Shown in pieces: positions 1 through 9,534 of a stretch of 60,298 nucleotides of DNA. How positions within the stretch are numbered: position 1 is the first letter of the stretch; every line of letters starts with the position of its first letter. The DNA is taken from contig NZ_FOGU01000017.1 of assembly GCF_900111315.1 (NCBI RefSeq), positions 1 through 60,298 of the forward strand, read 5' to 3'. A model generated the notes under the pieces. It searched no databases, had not been told where the DNA came from, and saw only the letters and a list, made by a program, of their open reading frames with translations. Source of the stretch: Tranquillimonas rosea (lineage in GTDB: Bacteria > Pseudomonadota > Alphaproteobacteria > Rhodobacterales > Rhodobacteraceae). The position numbers were made by a program, and so were the translations under genes.

Positions 1-585
1 CTCGGCGACCTCGTCGACGATGTCGCGCGGGATCACCATGACGCCGTCGCCGTCTCCGACCAGGATGTCGCCCGGCCAGACGGCCACGTCGCCGCAGCCG
101 ATCGGCACGTTGATGTCCAGCGCCTGGTGCAGGGTCAGGTTCGTCGGGGCCGAGGGCCGCTCGTGATAGGCGTGGATGTCGAGCGCGGCGATCTCGGGGC
201 TGTCGCGGAAGCCGCCATCCGTCACCACCCCTTCCAGCCCGCGCACCACCAGGCGGGTCACCAGGATCGCACCCGCCGAGGCGGCGCGGGAGTCCTTGCG
301 GCTGTCGAACACCATGACGGCGCCCGACGGCGCCTCTTCGACGGCCTTGCGCTGGGGGTGCTCGGGGTCGCGGAAGACCGCGATCTCGTTCAGGTCCTCG
401 CGGGCCGGGATGTAGCGCAGCGTGTAGGCCGGGCCGACCATGTTCTCGTCGCGCTGCCGCAGCGGGTGGACGTTCTGGATGAACTGGTTCCGGAGCCCGC
501 GCTTGAACAGCAGCGTCGCCAGGGTCGCCGTGCTGACGCCTTTCAGCTTCTGCCTGGTGGATTCACTGAAGTCCTGGGTCGTCAT
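1..585 (-). CDS. RraA-like family protein, partial (C-terminus beyond window)
   Basis: The frame is open from an ATG at 585 to the left edge, giving 195 residues without a stop. The start has a strong ribosome site (AGGGAGG) seven bases upstream. The protein belongs to the RraA/HMG-aldolase-like fold family: the middle reads GLEGVVTDGGFRDSPEI and later DVAVWPGDILVGDGDGVMVIP, which are the family's glycine-rich active-site loop and the GD/DGDGV segment. Members are metal-dependent aldolases or decarboxylases of hydroxy-oxo acids, or RNase E regulators; with no RNase E context a catabolic aldolase role is more likely. A palindrome upstream suggests control by a local repressor. The exact substrate cannot be told. 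Confidence 0.85.
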   Translation of the reverse strand, partial: MTTQDFSESTRQKLKGVSTATLATLLFKRGLRNQFIQNVHPLRQRDENMVGPAYTLRYIPAREDLNEIAVFRDPEHPQRKAVEEAPSGAVMVFDSRKDSRAASAGAILVTRLVVRGLEGVVTDGGFRDSPEIAALDIHAYHERPSAPTNLTLHQALDINVPIGCGDVAVWPGDILVGDGDGVMVIPRDIVDEVAE

Positions 586-929
586 GCTTGCCTCCCTGTC
601 GCTGCGACACGGGTTGAAGCACTAATGCATTAGCGTTATCGGTGTAAAGACCGAATGACCCCTTCAGCCGCTGGGGCGGCCCCCCGTAGGCGTCGAGGCG
701 CCCCCGCAGGGTTGACGCGGCCGGCTGCAGGGGCTTTTCGGAAATCGCACCCGCGCTCTGCGGGCGCCCGTGGTGACCGGGCCCCTCTGGCGAGAGTTTT
801 CGGCGCTCTCGTGATGTCGGCACCACCACGCAGTGAAGCCGATGGATCTCGACCTATGAGACTTCGATACATGCAAGGACCGGTTACGCCCGGACTCTCC
901 GTTCCGTTCTGTGCCGGGAGGGCGGCGCC
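586..929. other. Intergenic region between divergent genes
   Basis: Apart from the palindrome at 622-633, I see no gene. The right half is GC-rich and ends in a good ribosome site (GGGAGGG) for the gene at 930. Because that gene is TerC-like, I looked for the conserved GGGGAGTA loop of the yybP-ykoY manganese riboswitch and did not find it. Confidence 0.5.
622..633. promoter_or_regulatory. 12-bp perfect palindrome upstream of the RraA-like gene
   Basis: CTAATGCATTAG lies 37 bases upstream of the leftward start at 585. A TTTACA-like -35 element (leftward) lies just upstream of it, so the palindrome overlaps the likely promoter core. Perfect AT-centred palindromes of this size are typical of GntR- or LacI-type operators. 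The regulator is not in the window. Confidence 0.45.
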
Positions 930-2000
930 ATGACGGACACGACACATTCCACCAAGACGGCGCTGAGCTACTTCACCGCCGCGTTCATCGTCACCGCGGT
1001 CGGGCTGGCCCTGGGTGGCTGGCTGGGCTGGCAGACATCCGATACGCTCGCCGGCGCGGCCTCGATCTTCTTCATCTGTTGCGTGCTGGCGATCCTCGAG
1101 ATCTCGCTCTCGTTCGACAACGCGATCGTCAACGCGAACAAGCTCAAGGACATGGAGCCGCTCTGGCAGAGGCGCTTCCTGACCTGGGGCATCCTGATCG
1201 CCGTGTTCGGCATGCGCATCGTCTTTCCGGTGCTGATCGTCGTCGTCGCGGCGCAAGTCGGGCCGGTGCAGGCGGTCGTGCTCGCCGCCTCGAAGCCGGA
1301 CGAATACGCCGCGATCATGCACGACGCGCATCTGCCCATCGCCGCCTTCGGCGGGACGTTCCTGATGATGGTCGCCTTCAACTTCTTCTTCGACCACGAG
1401 AAGGACATCCACTGGGTCCACGCGCTCGAGGTCTGGGCGGCGCGCTATGCGTCGGTGCAGGGCATCTCGATCGCCGTCGTCCTGGCGGTCGTGCTGTCCT
1501 TCGCCGCGTTCCTGCCCGAGGGCGAGGCCGCCGTGTTCGTCACCGCCGCCGTCTGGGGTTTGTTCACCTTCCTGCTGGTCGAGTTGCTGGGCGGCATCCT
1601 CGACAGCAAGGCTCAGGCGACGGCCGGGGCCGCGCGGGGCGGTCTCGGCGCGTTCTTGTATCTCGAGGTGCTCGACGCGTCGTTCTCGTTCGACGGGGTG
1701 ATCGGGGCATTCGCGCTGACCAACAACCTGTTCATCATCGCAATCGGCCTGGGCATCGGCGCGATGTACGTGCGGTCGATGACGATCATGCTGGTCCACA
1801 AGGGCACGCTATCCGAGTATCGCTATCTCGAACACGGCGCGTTCTACGCCATCCTCGTGCTCGCGCTGATCATGTACGCGCAATCGCTGGTGCATATCTC
1901 GGAGATCATCACCGGCCTGATCGGCACGGCGATCATCGGCGTCGCCCTTCTCTCGTCGCTGCGCTGGAACAGGCGGGTCGAAGAGCGGCCCGCGACGTGA
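930..2000 (+). CDS. DUF475 / TerC-like integral membrane protein
   Basis: A 356-residue protein with about nine hydrophobic segments. It carries the paired acidic membrane motifs of the TerC/DUF475 group: LEISLSFDNAIVNANKL near residue 55 and ASFSFDGVIGAFALTNN near residue 252. TerC-type proteins act in the cytoplasmic membrane in metal homeostasis (manganese, tellurite stress), probably as ion exporters or metal partners of exported enzymes. The start at 930 has a GGGAGGG ribosome site eight bases upstream. It is followed by a hairpin and then by tungstate-uptake genes on the same strand, 330 bases on, so it is probably its own transcription unit. The transported ion cannot be read from sequence. 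Confidence 0.88.
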   Translation: MTDTTHSTKTALSYFTAAFIVTAVGLALGGWLGWQTSDTLAGAASIFFICCVLAILEISLSFDNAIVNANKLKDMEPLWQRRFLTWGILIAVFGMRIVFPVLIVVVAAQVGPVQAVVLAASKPDEYAAIMHDAHLPIAAFGGTFLMMVAFNFFFDHEKDIHWVHALEVWAARYASVQGISIAVVLAVVLSFAAFLPEGEAAVFVTAAVWGLFTFLLVELLGGILDSKAQATAGAARGGLGAFLYLEVLDASFSFDGVIGAFALTNNLFIIAIGLGIGAMYVRSMTIMLVHKGTLSEYRYLEHGAFYAILVLALIMYAQSLVHISEIITGLIGTAIIGVALLSSLRWNRRVEERPAT

Positions 2001-2012
2001 CCTGAGCCCGGC

Positions 2013-2037
2013 AGCGGGGCTGGCGCACGGCCCCGCT
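2013..2037 (+). terminator. Hairpin after the DUF475 gene
   Basis: AGCGGGGC (2013-2020), a nine-base loop, then GCCCCGCT (2030-2037), starting 13 bases after the stop codon. No clear T-run follows, so termination may be weak. Confidence 0.5.
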
Positions 2038-2170
2038 TGCCCCTGACGCCCTTCTGTGTGTCAAGCCGTTGCCGCGCGAGATTGATCGATCTCCTTCTGC
2101 CGCGCTCGCATGATCCGTGTGCGGGGCAGGGTACGCGATCCCGTGTTTTCGCCGGCGCCCCGGCAGTTTC

Positions 2171-2336
2171 GGAAATTATGCAGTCATCCCACGGCGCACC
2201 GGCCGGTCGGTCGGCGATGCGCTGCGCCCGTTTGTGGATGATTTTCCTGCCAATTCCCAAAAGGCTTGTGTCCGGCACGTTTGCCTTCCTAGTATGCAGA
2301 ATTATCTGCACAGTGCGGGCAGGGGAAATTATGCAG
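2171..2336 (+). repeat. Repeated 13-bp segment GGAAATTATGCAG
   Basis: The same 13 bases occur at 2171-2183 and 2324-2336; the second copy contains the ATG of the tungstate ATPase gene. The ATG in the first copy (2178) is in the same frame, 51 codons upstream. The shared bases cover both ribosome-site region and start, so this is either a duplicated start region or a repeated binding site. Confidence 0.55.
2266..2310 (+). promoter_or_regulatory. Candidate promoter and operator of the tungstate genes
   Basis: TTGTGT (2266-2271) and TAGTAT (2290-2295) are 18 bases apart and resemble -35 and -10 boxes. Directly downstream, TGCAGA-ATTA-TCTGCA (2295-2310) is a perfect inverted repeat placed where a repressor would block initiation. 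The leader to the ATG at 2331 would be about 30 bases. The repeat does not match the classical ModE box. Confidence 0.45.
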
Positions 2337-3137
2337 CATTTCGACAATAAGATGCTAGGCGATCAGGCGGCCGCCACGCCGGTGGCGGAGCGCGACGTCC
2401 CCGTGCGCCCGACATCCCCGACCACGGCGGGGCGGGATCTGCTGCCGCTCGAAGTGCGTGGCCTGACCCTGCGGCTTGGCGGCACGGTGCTGATCGACGG
2501 GCTCGACCTCGATCTCGGACCGCATGGCTGCACGATGATCATGGGGCCGAACGGTGCCGGGAAGAGCTTGCTGGTCAAGCTGCTGCACGGCCTGATTACA
2601 CCGACCGCGGGGCGGATCAGTTGGAACGGCCGGGCGCCGATGGCGGCCGTCACCAGGCGGCAGGCGCTGGTTTTTCAAAAGCCGGTTCTGCTGCGCCGCT
2701 CGGTGGCCGCGAACCTGGATTTCGTGCTCAAGGTCCGGGGCGGCGACCGGGGACGACGCGAGGCGCTGCTGCGGCATGTGGGCCTCGGGGACAAGGCGCG
2801 CCAGCCGGCGCGACTGCTCTCTGGGGGCGAACAGCAGCGGCTTGCGCTCGCCCGTGCGCTGGCCACCGATCCCGAGATCCTGTTCCTCGACGAACCCACC
2901 GCGAGCCTCGATCCGGCCTCGGTGGTGAAGATCGAGGAGATCGTGCGCGACGCCCGCGCCGCTGGCACCCGCATCGTTTTTGTCACGCACGATGTCGGCC
3001 AGGCGCGCCGGCTCGCCGACGACGTGGTGTTCCTGCACCGCGGCCGCGTGGCCGAGCATGCGCCGGCCGGCCGTTTCTTCCGGACGCCGACCTGCCGGGC
3101 GGCGCGGGATTACATGGACGGCAGGATTGTCGTCTGA
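2331..3137 (+). CDS. tupC: Tungstate-type ABC transporter ATP-binding protein
   Basis: A 268-residue ABC ATPase. Walker A is GPNGAGKS, the Q-loop region is LVFQKPVLLRRSV, the signature is LSGGEQQRLALARALA and Walker B is ILFLDEPTASLDP, followed by the switch His in FVTHD. The QKPVLLRRSV segment and the neighbouring TupA favour a tungstate/TupC assignment. The start at 2331 is chosen for its AGGGGAA ribosome site; the frame is open further upstream (in-frame ATG at 2178), but that part looks non-coding and would put the promoter-like elements inside the gene. The stop is 27 bases before tupA. No TupB permease gene accompanies it, which is odd for this family. Confidence 0.85.
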   Translation: MQHFDNKMLGDQAAATPVAERDVPVRPTSPTTAGRDLLPLEVRGLTLRLGGTVLIDGLDLDLGPHGCTMIMGPNGAGKSLLVKLLHGLITPTAGRISWNGRAPMAAVTRRQALVFQKPVLLRRSVAANLDFVLKVRGGDRGRREALLRHVGLGDKARQPARLLSGGEQQRLALARALATDPEILFLDEPTASLDPASVVKIEEIVRDARAAGTRIVFVTHDVGQARRLADDVVFLHRGRVAEHAPAGRFFRTPTCRAARDYMDGRIVV

Positions 3138-3164
3138 CGATTTCACCGAAGGGAGAGCTTTTTC

Positions 3165-3998
3165 ATGTTCACTAGACGGACGCTCGGGACGACGGCCATC
3201 GCTCTTGTCCTGCTGCCGGGCGCGGCACTTGCGCAGGACGACCAGTCGATCATCGTGCAGTCGACCACCTCGACGGCCAATTCCGGGCTCTACGATTACC
3301 TGCTGCCGATGTTCGAGGAGGAAAGCGGCATCAAGGTGAATGTCGTGGCCGTGGGCACGGGCCAGGCGATCCAGAACGCCCGCAATTGCGACGGTGACCT
3401 GCTGTTGGTGCATGCCAAGCCCGCCGAAGAGCAGTTCGTCTCGGACGGCATGGGCACCGAGCGCACCGACCTGATGTACAACGACTTCGTCATCGTCGGC
3501 CCCGCGGACGATCCGGCCGGGGTCTCGGGGATGTCCGACGCCCAGGAGGCGCTGTCGCAGATCGCCTCGGAAGAGGCGACCTTCGCCTCGCGCGGGGACG
3601 ATTCCGGGACCCACAAGAAAGAGATGTCGCTGTGGGAGGGCACCGACGTGACCCCGACCGACGCCTCTGGCGAATGGTACCGCGAGGCCGGATCGGGGAT
3701 GGGCGCGACCCTGAACACCGGCATCGGCATGGGCGCCTACGTGATGACCGACCGCGCCACGTGGATCAGCTTCGAGAACAAGCAGGATTACGAGATCCTC
3801 GTGGAGGGCGACGAGGATCTCTACAACCAGTACGGCGTCATACCGGTGAACCCCGAGGAATGCCCCTCGGTCAATATCGACGGGGCCCAGGCGTTTGCCG
3901 ACTGGCTGCTGTCGGACGCGGGCCAGCAGGCGATCGCAGAGTATGAGGTCGACGGGCAGCAGTTGTTCTTCCCGAACGCCCCCGGCTTCGAGGGGTGA
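3165..3998 (+). CDS. tupA: Tungstate ABC transporter substrate-binding protein
   Basis: A 277-residue periplasmic protein with a signal peptide ending around ALA-QDD at residue 23. Right after it comes IIVQSTTSTANSGLYDYLLP, the TupA hallmark, whose Thr/Ser residues bind the oxyanion, followed by the family motifs VGTGQAIQNARNCDGDLLLVHA and YNDFVIVGP. It captures tungstate (or possibly molybdate) for import, usually for tungsten- or molybdenum-cofactor enzymes. The start has GGGAGA nine bases upstream. It forms an operon with tupC. A strong hairpin follows the stop, so a third gene downstream is excluded. Confidence 0.9.
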   Translation: MFTRRTLGTTAIALVLLPGAALAQDDQSIIVQSTTSTANSGLYDYLLPMFEEESGIKVNVVAVGTGQAIQNARNCDGDLLLVHAKPAEEQFVSDGMGTERTDLMYNDFVIVGPADDPAGVSGMSDAQEALSQIASEEATFASRGDDSGTHKKEMSLWEGTDVTPTDASGEWYREAGSGMGATLNTGIGMGAYVMTDRATWISFENKQDYEILVEGDEDLYNQYGVIPVNPEECPSVNIDGAQAFADWLLSDAGQQAIAEYEVDGQQLFFPNAPGFEG

Positions 3999-4004
3999 GA
4001 GACG

Positions 4005-4024
4005 GGGGCGGCGCGTGCCGCCCC
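4005..4024. terminator. Shared hairpin between convergent tupA and gmd
   Basis: GGGGCGGC, loop GCGT, GCCGCCCC, lying between the tupA stop (3998) and the gmd stop (4029). An outer ACG/CGT pair extends the stem. It can serve both strands. Confidence 0.6.
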
Positions 4025-4028
4025 ACGT

Positions 4029-5171
4029 CTAGCCGGCGGCTTCCAGAGACAGCGGCACCGCGTAGCCATGCTGCTTCAGCAACGCATGGCGGCGGGCGGT
4101 GTGCAGGTCTTCGGCGACCATCTCGGCGCACATCTCCTGCGCCGTGATCTCGGGCTCCCAGCCGAGCCGGGCCTTGGCCTTGGCGGGGTCGCCCAGCAGG
4201 GTCTCGACCTCGGCGGGGCGGAAGTATTTCGGGTCGACCCGCATCACCACGTCGCCGGGGTTCAGGGCAGGGGCGCTGTCGCCCTCGACCTTCGACACGC
4301 GGGCGATCTCCGAGACGCCGTTCCCCTCGAAGGTCAGTGTCACGCCCAGCTCGGCCGCCGACCACGTGATGAACTCGCGGACGGAATACTGCTTGCCGGT
4401 GGCGATGACGAAATCCTCGGGCGCCTCCTGCTGCAGCATCATCCACTGCATCCGGACATAATCCTTGGCGTGGCCCCAGTCCCGCAGCGCATCGATGTTG
4501 CCCATGTAAAGGCAGTCCTCGAGTCCCTGGGCGATGTTCGCAAGCCCGCGGGTGATCTTGCGGGTCACGAAGGTCTCTCCGCGGCGCGGGCTCTCGTGAT
4601 TGAAGAGGATGCCATTGCAGGCATACATCCCGTAGGCCTCGCGATAGTTCACCGCGATCCAGTAGGCGTACATCTTGGCCACGGCATATGGGCTGCGCGG
4701 GTGGAACGGCGTGGTCTCGGTCTGCGGCACCTCCTGGACGAGGCCGTAGAGCTCGGACGTCGAGGCCTGGTAGAAGCGCGTGGTCTTCTCCAGCCCGAGA
4801 AACCGGATCGCCTCCAGCATCCGCAGCGTGCCCATGGCATCGACATCGGCGGTATATTCCGGGCTCTCGAAGCTGACGGCGACATGGGACTGCGCGCCGA
4901 GATTGTAGACCTCGTCGGGCCGCACCTCCGACAGAATTCGCGTGAGGTTCGAGCTGTCCGTCAGGTCGCCGTAATGCAGGTGCAGCTGCGGGTTCCGCTC
5001 ATGCGGATCCTCGTAGATGTGGTCGATCCGCTGGGTGTTGAACGACGACGCCCGGCGCTTGATGCCGTGCACCTCGTAGCCCTTCTCCAGCAGGAACTCG
5101 GCAAGATACGAGCCGTCCTGACCCGTGATGCCGGTGATGAGCGCGCGTTTGGTTCCAATATGTGCGGCCAC
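4029..5171 (-). CDS. gmd: GDP-mannose 4,6-dehydratase
   Basis: A 380-residue protein that converts GDP-mannose into GDP-4-keto-6-deoxymannose in the cytosol. It has the nucleotide-binding motif [19 protein letters not shown] at its start, the catalytic STSELYG and [12 protein letters not shown] (Tyr-x3-Lys), and the Gmd-specific [17 protein letters not shown] and [10 protein letters not shown] place the start at the GTG at 5171, with GGGAAGG nine bases upstream; an in-frame ATG at 5252 would add 27 residues unlike the family. It is the last gene of the leftward polysaccharide operon. No GDP-fucose synthase is present. The product could instead feed the perosamine-synthase-like aminotransferase at 26424-27599 (inference). 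Confidence 0.93.
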   Translation of the reverse strand: MAAHIGTKRALITGITGQDGSYLAEFLLEKGYEVHGIKRRASSFNTQRIDHIYEDPHERNPQLHLHYGDLTDSSNLTRILSEVRPDEVYNLGAQSHVAVSFESPEYTADVDAMGTLRMLEAIRFLGLEKTTRFYQASTSELYGLVQEVPQTETTPFHPRSPYAVAKMYAYWIAVNYREAYGMYACNGILFNHESPRRGETFVTRKITRGLANIAQGLEDCLYMGNIDALRDWGHAKDYVRMQWMMLQQEAPEDFVIATGKQYSVREFITWSAAELGVTLTFEGNGVSEIARVSKVEGDSAPALNPGDVVMRVDPKYFRPAEVETLLGDPAKAKARLGWEPEITAQEMCAEMVAEDLHTARRHALLKQHGYAVPLSLEAAG

Positions 5172-5248
5172 GTCGAAATGCCTTCCCAGAATGATCCCGG
5201 CCCGGAACGGGGCGGTCCCGCCGGCAGGGGGCAGCCCTGCCGGTGGGG

Positions 5249-8200
5249 TCAAAGCGAAACGTCAAAATCTGACAGTGATTGCATCGTCGTGCCAAGCGCG
5301 CTGTCCAACGCGCTGAGCATCTGCACGTCGTCTTCCAGCGGTTCGACCATGACATCGACCCAGTAGTTCGTGGCGTTGTAGCTCCCCGTCGGGAAAAGAC
5401 CGGGGCCACTGGCGTTGAACACCCCGTTCCCGGCCCCGCCGGTGCTGGCCGGTGCACTGAGCATGCCGTCGTCGCTTGTCCAGGCAGAGGTGAAGAACGA
5501 ACTGCTGTACGTGTAGTTCTGCTCGGTCCCGTACGATGCGATGTAGCTCGACCCTGCGTCGATCTCGACCGCCGTGGCCAAGGTGCCTGTCTGCCAGCCG
5601 ACCTGGCCGGGTGTCGAGACGACCTCGACATTGCCCAGGTTGGTCCCGGCTGCGTCCCACAGGTTCAGCGTCCGCGTGTCGGTGTCGCCGGCATCCGCGG
5701 TGCCACGGTAGTAGCGCAGACTGGTGAGCAGGCCGTCCTCGGCCGCGACGAACCTGACGCCCAGCTCGTAATCCGTCGGGTCGCTGGTCGCGGTCTGCTC
5801 CGGGGTGTCGGCACTCGAGAACAGGCTCCAGGCCGCGCCCGAGGGCTCGTTGACGATGTCGGTGACCGAGATCGTCAGGTTCGCCGTGACGGCCGGGTTG
5901 GTGCCGTCCGAGACCGAGATGCCGACCTCGTAGATGTTGTCGGCGTCGGCATCGGCGGGCGCCTCGAAATCCGGCGCGTCGATAAAGGTGAGCAGGCCGG
6001 TCTCGGGGTCGAGGATGAACTGTCCCGCGTCCGCTCCGCCGGTGACGGCGAAGATCAAGTCGTCGCCGTCGGGGTCGATCGCCGCAATGTTGGCCGCGAC
6101 CGTCTGGTTCTCGGCCGCGTTGAAGCTGTTTGAACCTATGACCGGCGGGTCGTTCACCTCGGGCTGGGCGGCGAAGGTCACGTCGACCCAGTAGTTCGAC
6201 GCCTGATACGAGGCCGTCGGATACCCGCCGGTCGAGTTCGCGGAGAAGACGCCGTTGCCCGCGCCGCCCGCGCTGGCCGGGGCCTCGATCCCGCCGCCGG
6301 CTGAGGTCTGGGCGGTGGTGAAGTAGTTCTGCGTCACGGCATAGTTCTGGGTCGTGCCGTAGGAGACGGTGAAGGTCTCTCCAGCCGAGACGTTGATCGG
6401 CGTCGACAGGGCTGCACTCTGCCAGCCGGTCTCTCCCTGGCCCGAGCTGACCACCGCCGAGGCGATGACGGCGCCCGAGACGTCCCACAGGTGCAGCGTC
6501 CGCGTGTCCACGTCACCGGCATCCGCCGCGCCGCGATAGTAGCGCAGGCTGGTGATCGCGCCCGAACTGGTCGTGGTGAAGCGGGTGCCGAGCTCGTAGT
6601 CGGTCGCATCGTTCGTGACGATCTGGCCGGGCGTGTCGGCGGGCGCGAACAGCGTCGAGAGCAGCTGGCCGCTCTCGTCGGCGGTGTCCGTGACCGTCAC
6701 CGTGATCGCCTGCTGGACCGGCGGGTCGACGATGTCGGTCGCGCTGACGATCAACTCGTAGACGTTGTCGCCGTCGCTGTCGGCGGGCGCCTCGAAATCC
6801 GGCGGAAACTCGAAATTGAGCGCGCCCGTGCTGGCATCGATCGAGAACAGCGCGGCATCGGCCCCGCCGGCGATCGTGTAGTAGATCGTGTTCGACTCGG
6901 GGTCCGTCGCGGTGACCGTGCCCGCAAGGACCGCATTCTCTGACACCGTGAACGTGGACGGCGACGTGATCGTCGGGGCGGTGTTGTCGGTCGCGGCCGG
7001 CGCGAAGGTCACGTCGACCCAGTAGTTCGAGGCCTGGAAGCTGCCGGTGGGCATCACGTCGCCCGTGCCGGTGACAAAGACGCCGTTGTTCTGTCCGGGC
7101 GCGTTGAGGATACCGTAGGGGTCGGTATAGGGATCGGCGAAGAACGCTTGCGTGGCGACGTAATTGTCGAGCGTCTCGTAGGCGACGATGTATTGCTGTC
7201 CCGGCATCAGGGTGACGGGCGTTGCCAGCGCGGCGGTCTGCCAGCCGGTTTCGTTGGGGGCGGAGGTGAAGGTCACGGTCGCCAGCAGCGTGCCGTCGGC
7301 GTTCCACAACCGCCCCGTCCGGACGTCGGTGTCGGTGGCGTCGTCCGCGCCGCGGTAGTAGCGCAGTTCGGTCACGTCGCCCAGTTGCGTCGGGGTGAAC
7401 GTCGTGCCCAGCTGGATCGCGTCGCTGCCGCTGTAGGCGGAGCCGTCGAACTCGGTCCAGGGCGAGAAGAGGCTGACGAACTCCGGCTCGTCCGGCTCGG
7501 TCACATCGACGGTACCGCCATCCAGGGCCCCGGTCGCCGGCATGTTCAGGCTGTCGTCGATCGCCCGTACACGGATGTCGAGGGGGCCCTCGTCGAAAGG
7601 CAGGAACGAATACGACCAGGTCGTGGTACCCGTCGCGAGCTTCCACGTCGCGCCGCCGTCGAGCGAGACCTCGACCGCCGCGACGAGGCCGTCGTCGGTG
7701 GCCGCGTTGCCGTCGTCGTCGGTGGCTGTGCCGGTCAGCGTCACCGCCTGCAGCGCCGGCAGCGTGCCGGGCAGGGCGTCGAACGTGGCCGTCGCGGCGA
7801 AGGTGTCGGTCGAGGCGGTCGCACGGACAAGGTTCTGCGAGGCGAGCACTGCATCCGCCACGCCGGGCTGGATGCCCATGTCGGCGAACATGTTGACGAC
7901 GAACTGCTGCAGGTCGGTGTTCTCGATCTGGGCGTCGTAGGGTTCGCCGTCGTGCTCATCGCTAAGTGCCCATGTCCAGAAGACGGTGCCGGCGCCGAAC
8001 ACCAGCGCCCCGCTTTCGGCGCGATAGAGCGACAGGTTGTGCGTCGCGACGCCGGGTTCGGTGACATTGCCGACATCGGTCAGGATCCGGCTCCACGGGA
8101 TCGTGGTCTCGGACAGGTGGATGAGGCCGGCCGGACGCAGATCGTCATCGGGCGAGGTGTTCCATTCGTAGCCCAGGATGCCGGGCGAGAGGTCCAGTGC

Positions 8201-9499
8201 GCCGCCGTTGGCGATGCTGGTGTCGCGCCAGACGCGCAGCGGCGCGAACTCGGCGGGGATGTCCAGCGCGCCGCCGAACTCGCCGGTCGCGTCGGGTCCG
8301 AAGAGTTGTCCGGTCAGGGCGTTCTCGGCGCAGTTGCAGGTATGTGGCTGACCGGAGAGCAAGTGATCGTCATATCCCACCCCGGCAAGCGGGTTGCCCT
8401 CGAAGCGGGTATCGCGCCAGGTGCCCGTCCAGATGTCGGCAGGGTCGAGGTTGGGATAGTCGTCTGGACCTGCGGCCGGGTCGAGCGTTGCCCAGGTTTC
8501 CTTGTAGCAGACGAGGGTGCGGTATTCGACGCCGTCGACGATGCTCGTCTCCCAGCGTGTTTTCCAGTAGATGTCGTTGCCGCCCCAGAATAGCAGGTTG
8601 GTTCCCGCGTCGCGCGCGGTTTCGACGTTCAGGCGTTGGTCGCCGGACCAGTATTCGTCGTGGCCCACCGAGATGAAGGCGTCGTACTTGCTGATGTAGT
8701 CCCCGCCCAGACGGTCGGTGTCGAGGCCGGACATGTAGGACACGTCGTAGCCGTTCTGCTCGAGCCAGTGGATCGCCGCGTAGTCGGCTCCGAAAAGATA
8801 ATCCTGGGCGCCGGCGGCGGGGCCGCCCTGCTGTCCCTCGATGCCGCGGGTGATCAGCGGCCGGTTGTAGCTGACCGCATAGGCCCGGTCCTGCGCGAAA
8901 AAGCCGGCGCCGGGAATGTCGGGGTGGTCGATTGTTCCGCTGGCGTCGCCGTAGAAGTTCGCACCGATCTCGCCATTGTTGCCGAACCAGCCGTTATAGG
9001 CGTGCCACGTGGTGTCCGATGTCTGCAGGACGATGTCGGAGTCCCGATCGTCCTCGCGGATGATGAAGGGCAGCTGGTTGACCGCCCCGTCGATCGGGTT
9101 GCCGTCCGCGTCGAGCCGCTGTAGCCGGGCGAGGTAGACGCCCGAGACCGCGTCGGCCGGGGTCTGCCAGCTGTCGGTGATGCTCCAGTTGCCGGCGTCG
9201 ACCAGACCGCGCGAGGCGTCGTAGGCTGCGTCGGGCTGCACCACGGCGTCGGTGTTGGTCCACTCGGCGACCTTCCGGGCACCGGCGCCGCCGTAATACC
9301 CCATCCGGAAGACCTCGACGAGATAGTCGCTTCCGGCGTCGCCGTTGACGTTGACCTTGAAGTCGATCTGCTCGCCCGCGTTCACACTGATGTCGGTCGC
9401 GAAGCCCTCGATCTGGGTGGTGTGCTCAACATCCCAATAGGAACTCGACATGACCCCGTCGGTGCGGGCATTTTCGATGACGATCGCGTTGTCGGGCAT
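5249..9499 (-). CDS. Large secreted protein: DMFase-like domain plus three DUF4082 and two cadherin-like domains
   Basis: A 1416-residue protein without an N-terminal signal peptide. Residues 1 to about 545 resemble the large subunit of N,N-dimethylformamidase ([33 protein letters not shown]). An Ig-like domain follows (about 560-670). Then DUF4082 units at about 673-828, 945-1101 and 1221-1380 each end in NYWVDV, and two cadherin-like domains lie between them (about 836-936 and 1113-1213, with [10 protein letters not shown] and [11 protein letters not shown]). The short tail ends in FDVSL, which fits a C-terminal type I secretion signal. It lies inside the polysaccharide operon between a CobW gene and gmd, so a surface or matrix role is likely. 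Whether the first domain is an active amidohydrolase is unknown. Confidence 0.85.
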   Translation of the reverse strand: MPDNAIVIENARTDGVMSSSYWDVEHTTQIEGFATDISVNAGEQIDFKVNVNGDAGSDYLVEVFRMGYYGGAGARKVAEWTNTDAVVQPDAAYDASRGLVDAGNWSITDSWQTPADAVSGVYLARLQRLDADGNPIDGAVNQLPFIIREDDRDSDIVLQTSDTTWHAYNGWFGNNGEIGANFYGDASGTIDHPDIPGAGFFAQDRAYAVSYNRPLITRGIEGQQGGPAAGAQDYLFGADYAAIHWLEQNGYDVSYMSGLDTDRLGGDYISKYDAFISVGHDEYWSGDQRLNVETARDAGTNLLFWGGNDIYWKTRWETSIVDGVEYRTLVCYKETWATLDPAAGPDDYPNLDPADIWTGTWRDTRFEGNPLAGVGYDDHLLSGQPHTCNCAENALTGQLFGPDATGEFGGALDIPAEFAPLRVWRDTSIANGGALDLSPGILGYEWNTSPDDDLRPAGLIHLSETTIPWSRILTDVGNVTEPGVATHNLSLYRAESGALVFGAGTVFWTWALSDEHDGEPYDAQIENTDLQQFVVNMFADMGIQPGVADAVLASQNLVRATASTDTFAATATFDALPGTLPALQAVTLTGTATDDDGNAATDDGLVAAVEVSLDGGATWKLATGTTTWSYSFLPFDEGPLDIRVRAIDDSLNMPATGALDGGTVDVTEPDEPEFVSLFSPWTEFDGSAYSGSDAIQLGTTFTPTQLGDVTELRYYRGADDATDTDVRTGRLWNADGTLLATVTFTSAPNETGWQTAALATPVTLMPGQQYIVAYETLDNYVATQAFFADPYTDPYGILNAPGQNNGVFVTGTGDVMPTGSFQASNYWVDVTFAPAATDNTAPTITSPSTFTVSENAVLAGTVTATDPESNTIYYTIAGGADAALFSIDASTGALNFEFPPDFEAPADSDGDNVYELIVSATDIVDPPVQQAITVTVTDTADESGQLLSTLFAPADTPGQIVTNDATDYELGTRFTTTSSGAITSLRYYRGAADAGDVDTRTLHLWDVSGAVIASAVVSSGQGETGWQSAALSTPINVSAGETFTVSYGTTQNYAVTQNYFTTAQTSAGGGIEAPASAGGAGNGVFSANSTGGYPTASYQASNYWVDVTFAAQPEVNDPPVIGSNSFNAAENQTVAANIAAIDPDGDDLIFAVTGGADAGQFILDPETGLLTFIDAPDFEAPADADADNIYEVGISVSDGTNPAVTANLTISVTDIVNEPSGAAWSLFSSADTPEQTATSDPTDYELGVRFVAAEDGLLTSLRYYRGTADAGDTDTRTLNLWDAAGTNLGNVEVVSTPGQVGWQTGTLATAVEIDAGSSYIASYGTEQNYTYSSSFFTSAWTSDDGMLSAPASTGGAGNGVFNASGPGLFPTGSYNATNYWVDVMVEPLEDDVQMLSALDSALGTTMQSLSDFDVSL

Positions 9500-9534
9500 G
9501 GCTGAAATTCCGCTCTAGAAATACTGTTTCAATG

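Noticed and set aside
634..929. yybP-ykoY manganese riboswitch before the TerC-like gene
   Set aside because: The conserved loop sequences were looked for and are not present.
2037..2330. N-terminal extension of tupC
   Set aside because: The frame is open, but the translated part does not resemble an ABC ATPase and contains the promoter-like elements; the ATG at 2331 has a good ribosome site.
2001..2330. Molybdenum-cofactor riboswitch or ModE site before the tungstate genes
   Set aside because: No match to the ModE half-sites or to the riboswitch core could be recognised; only the short inverted repeat is supported.
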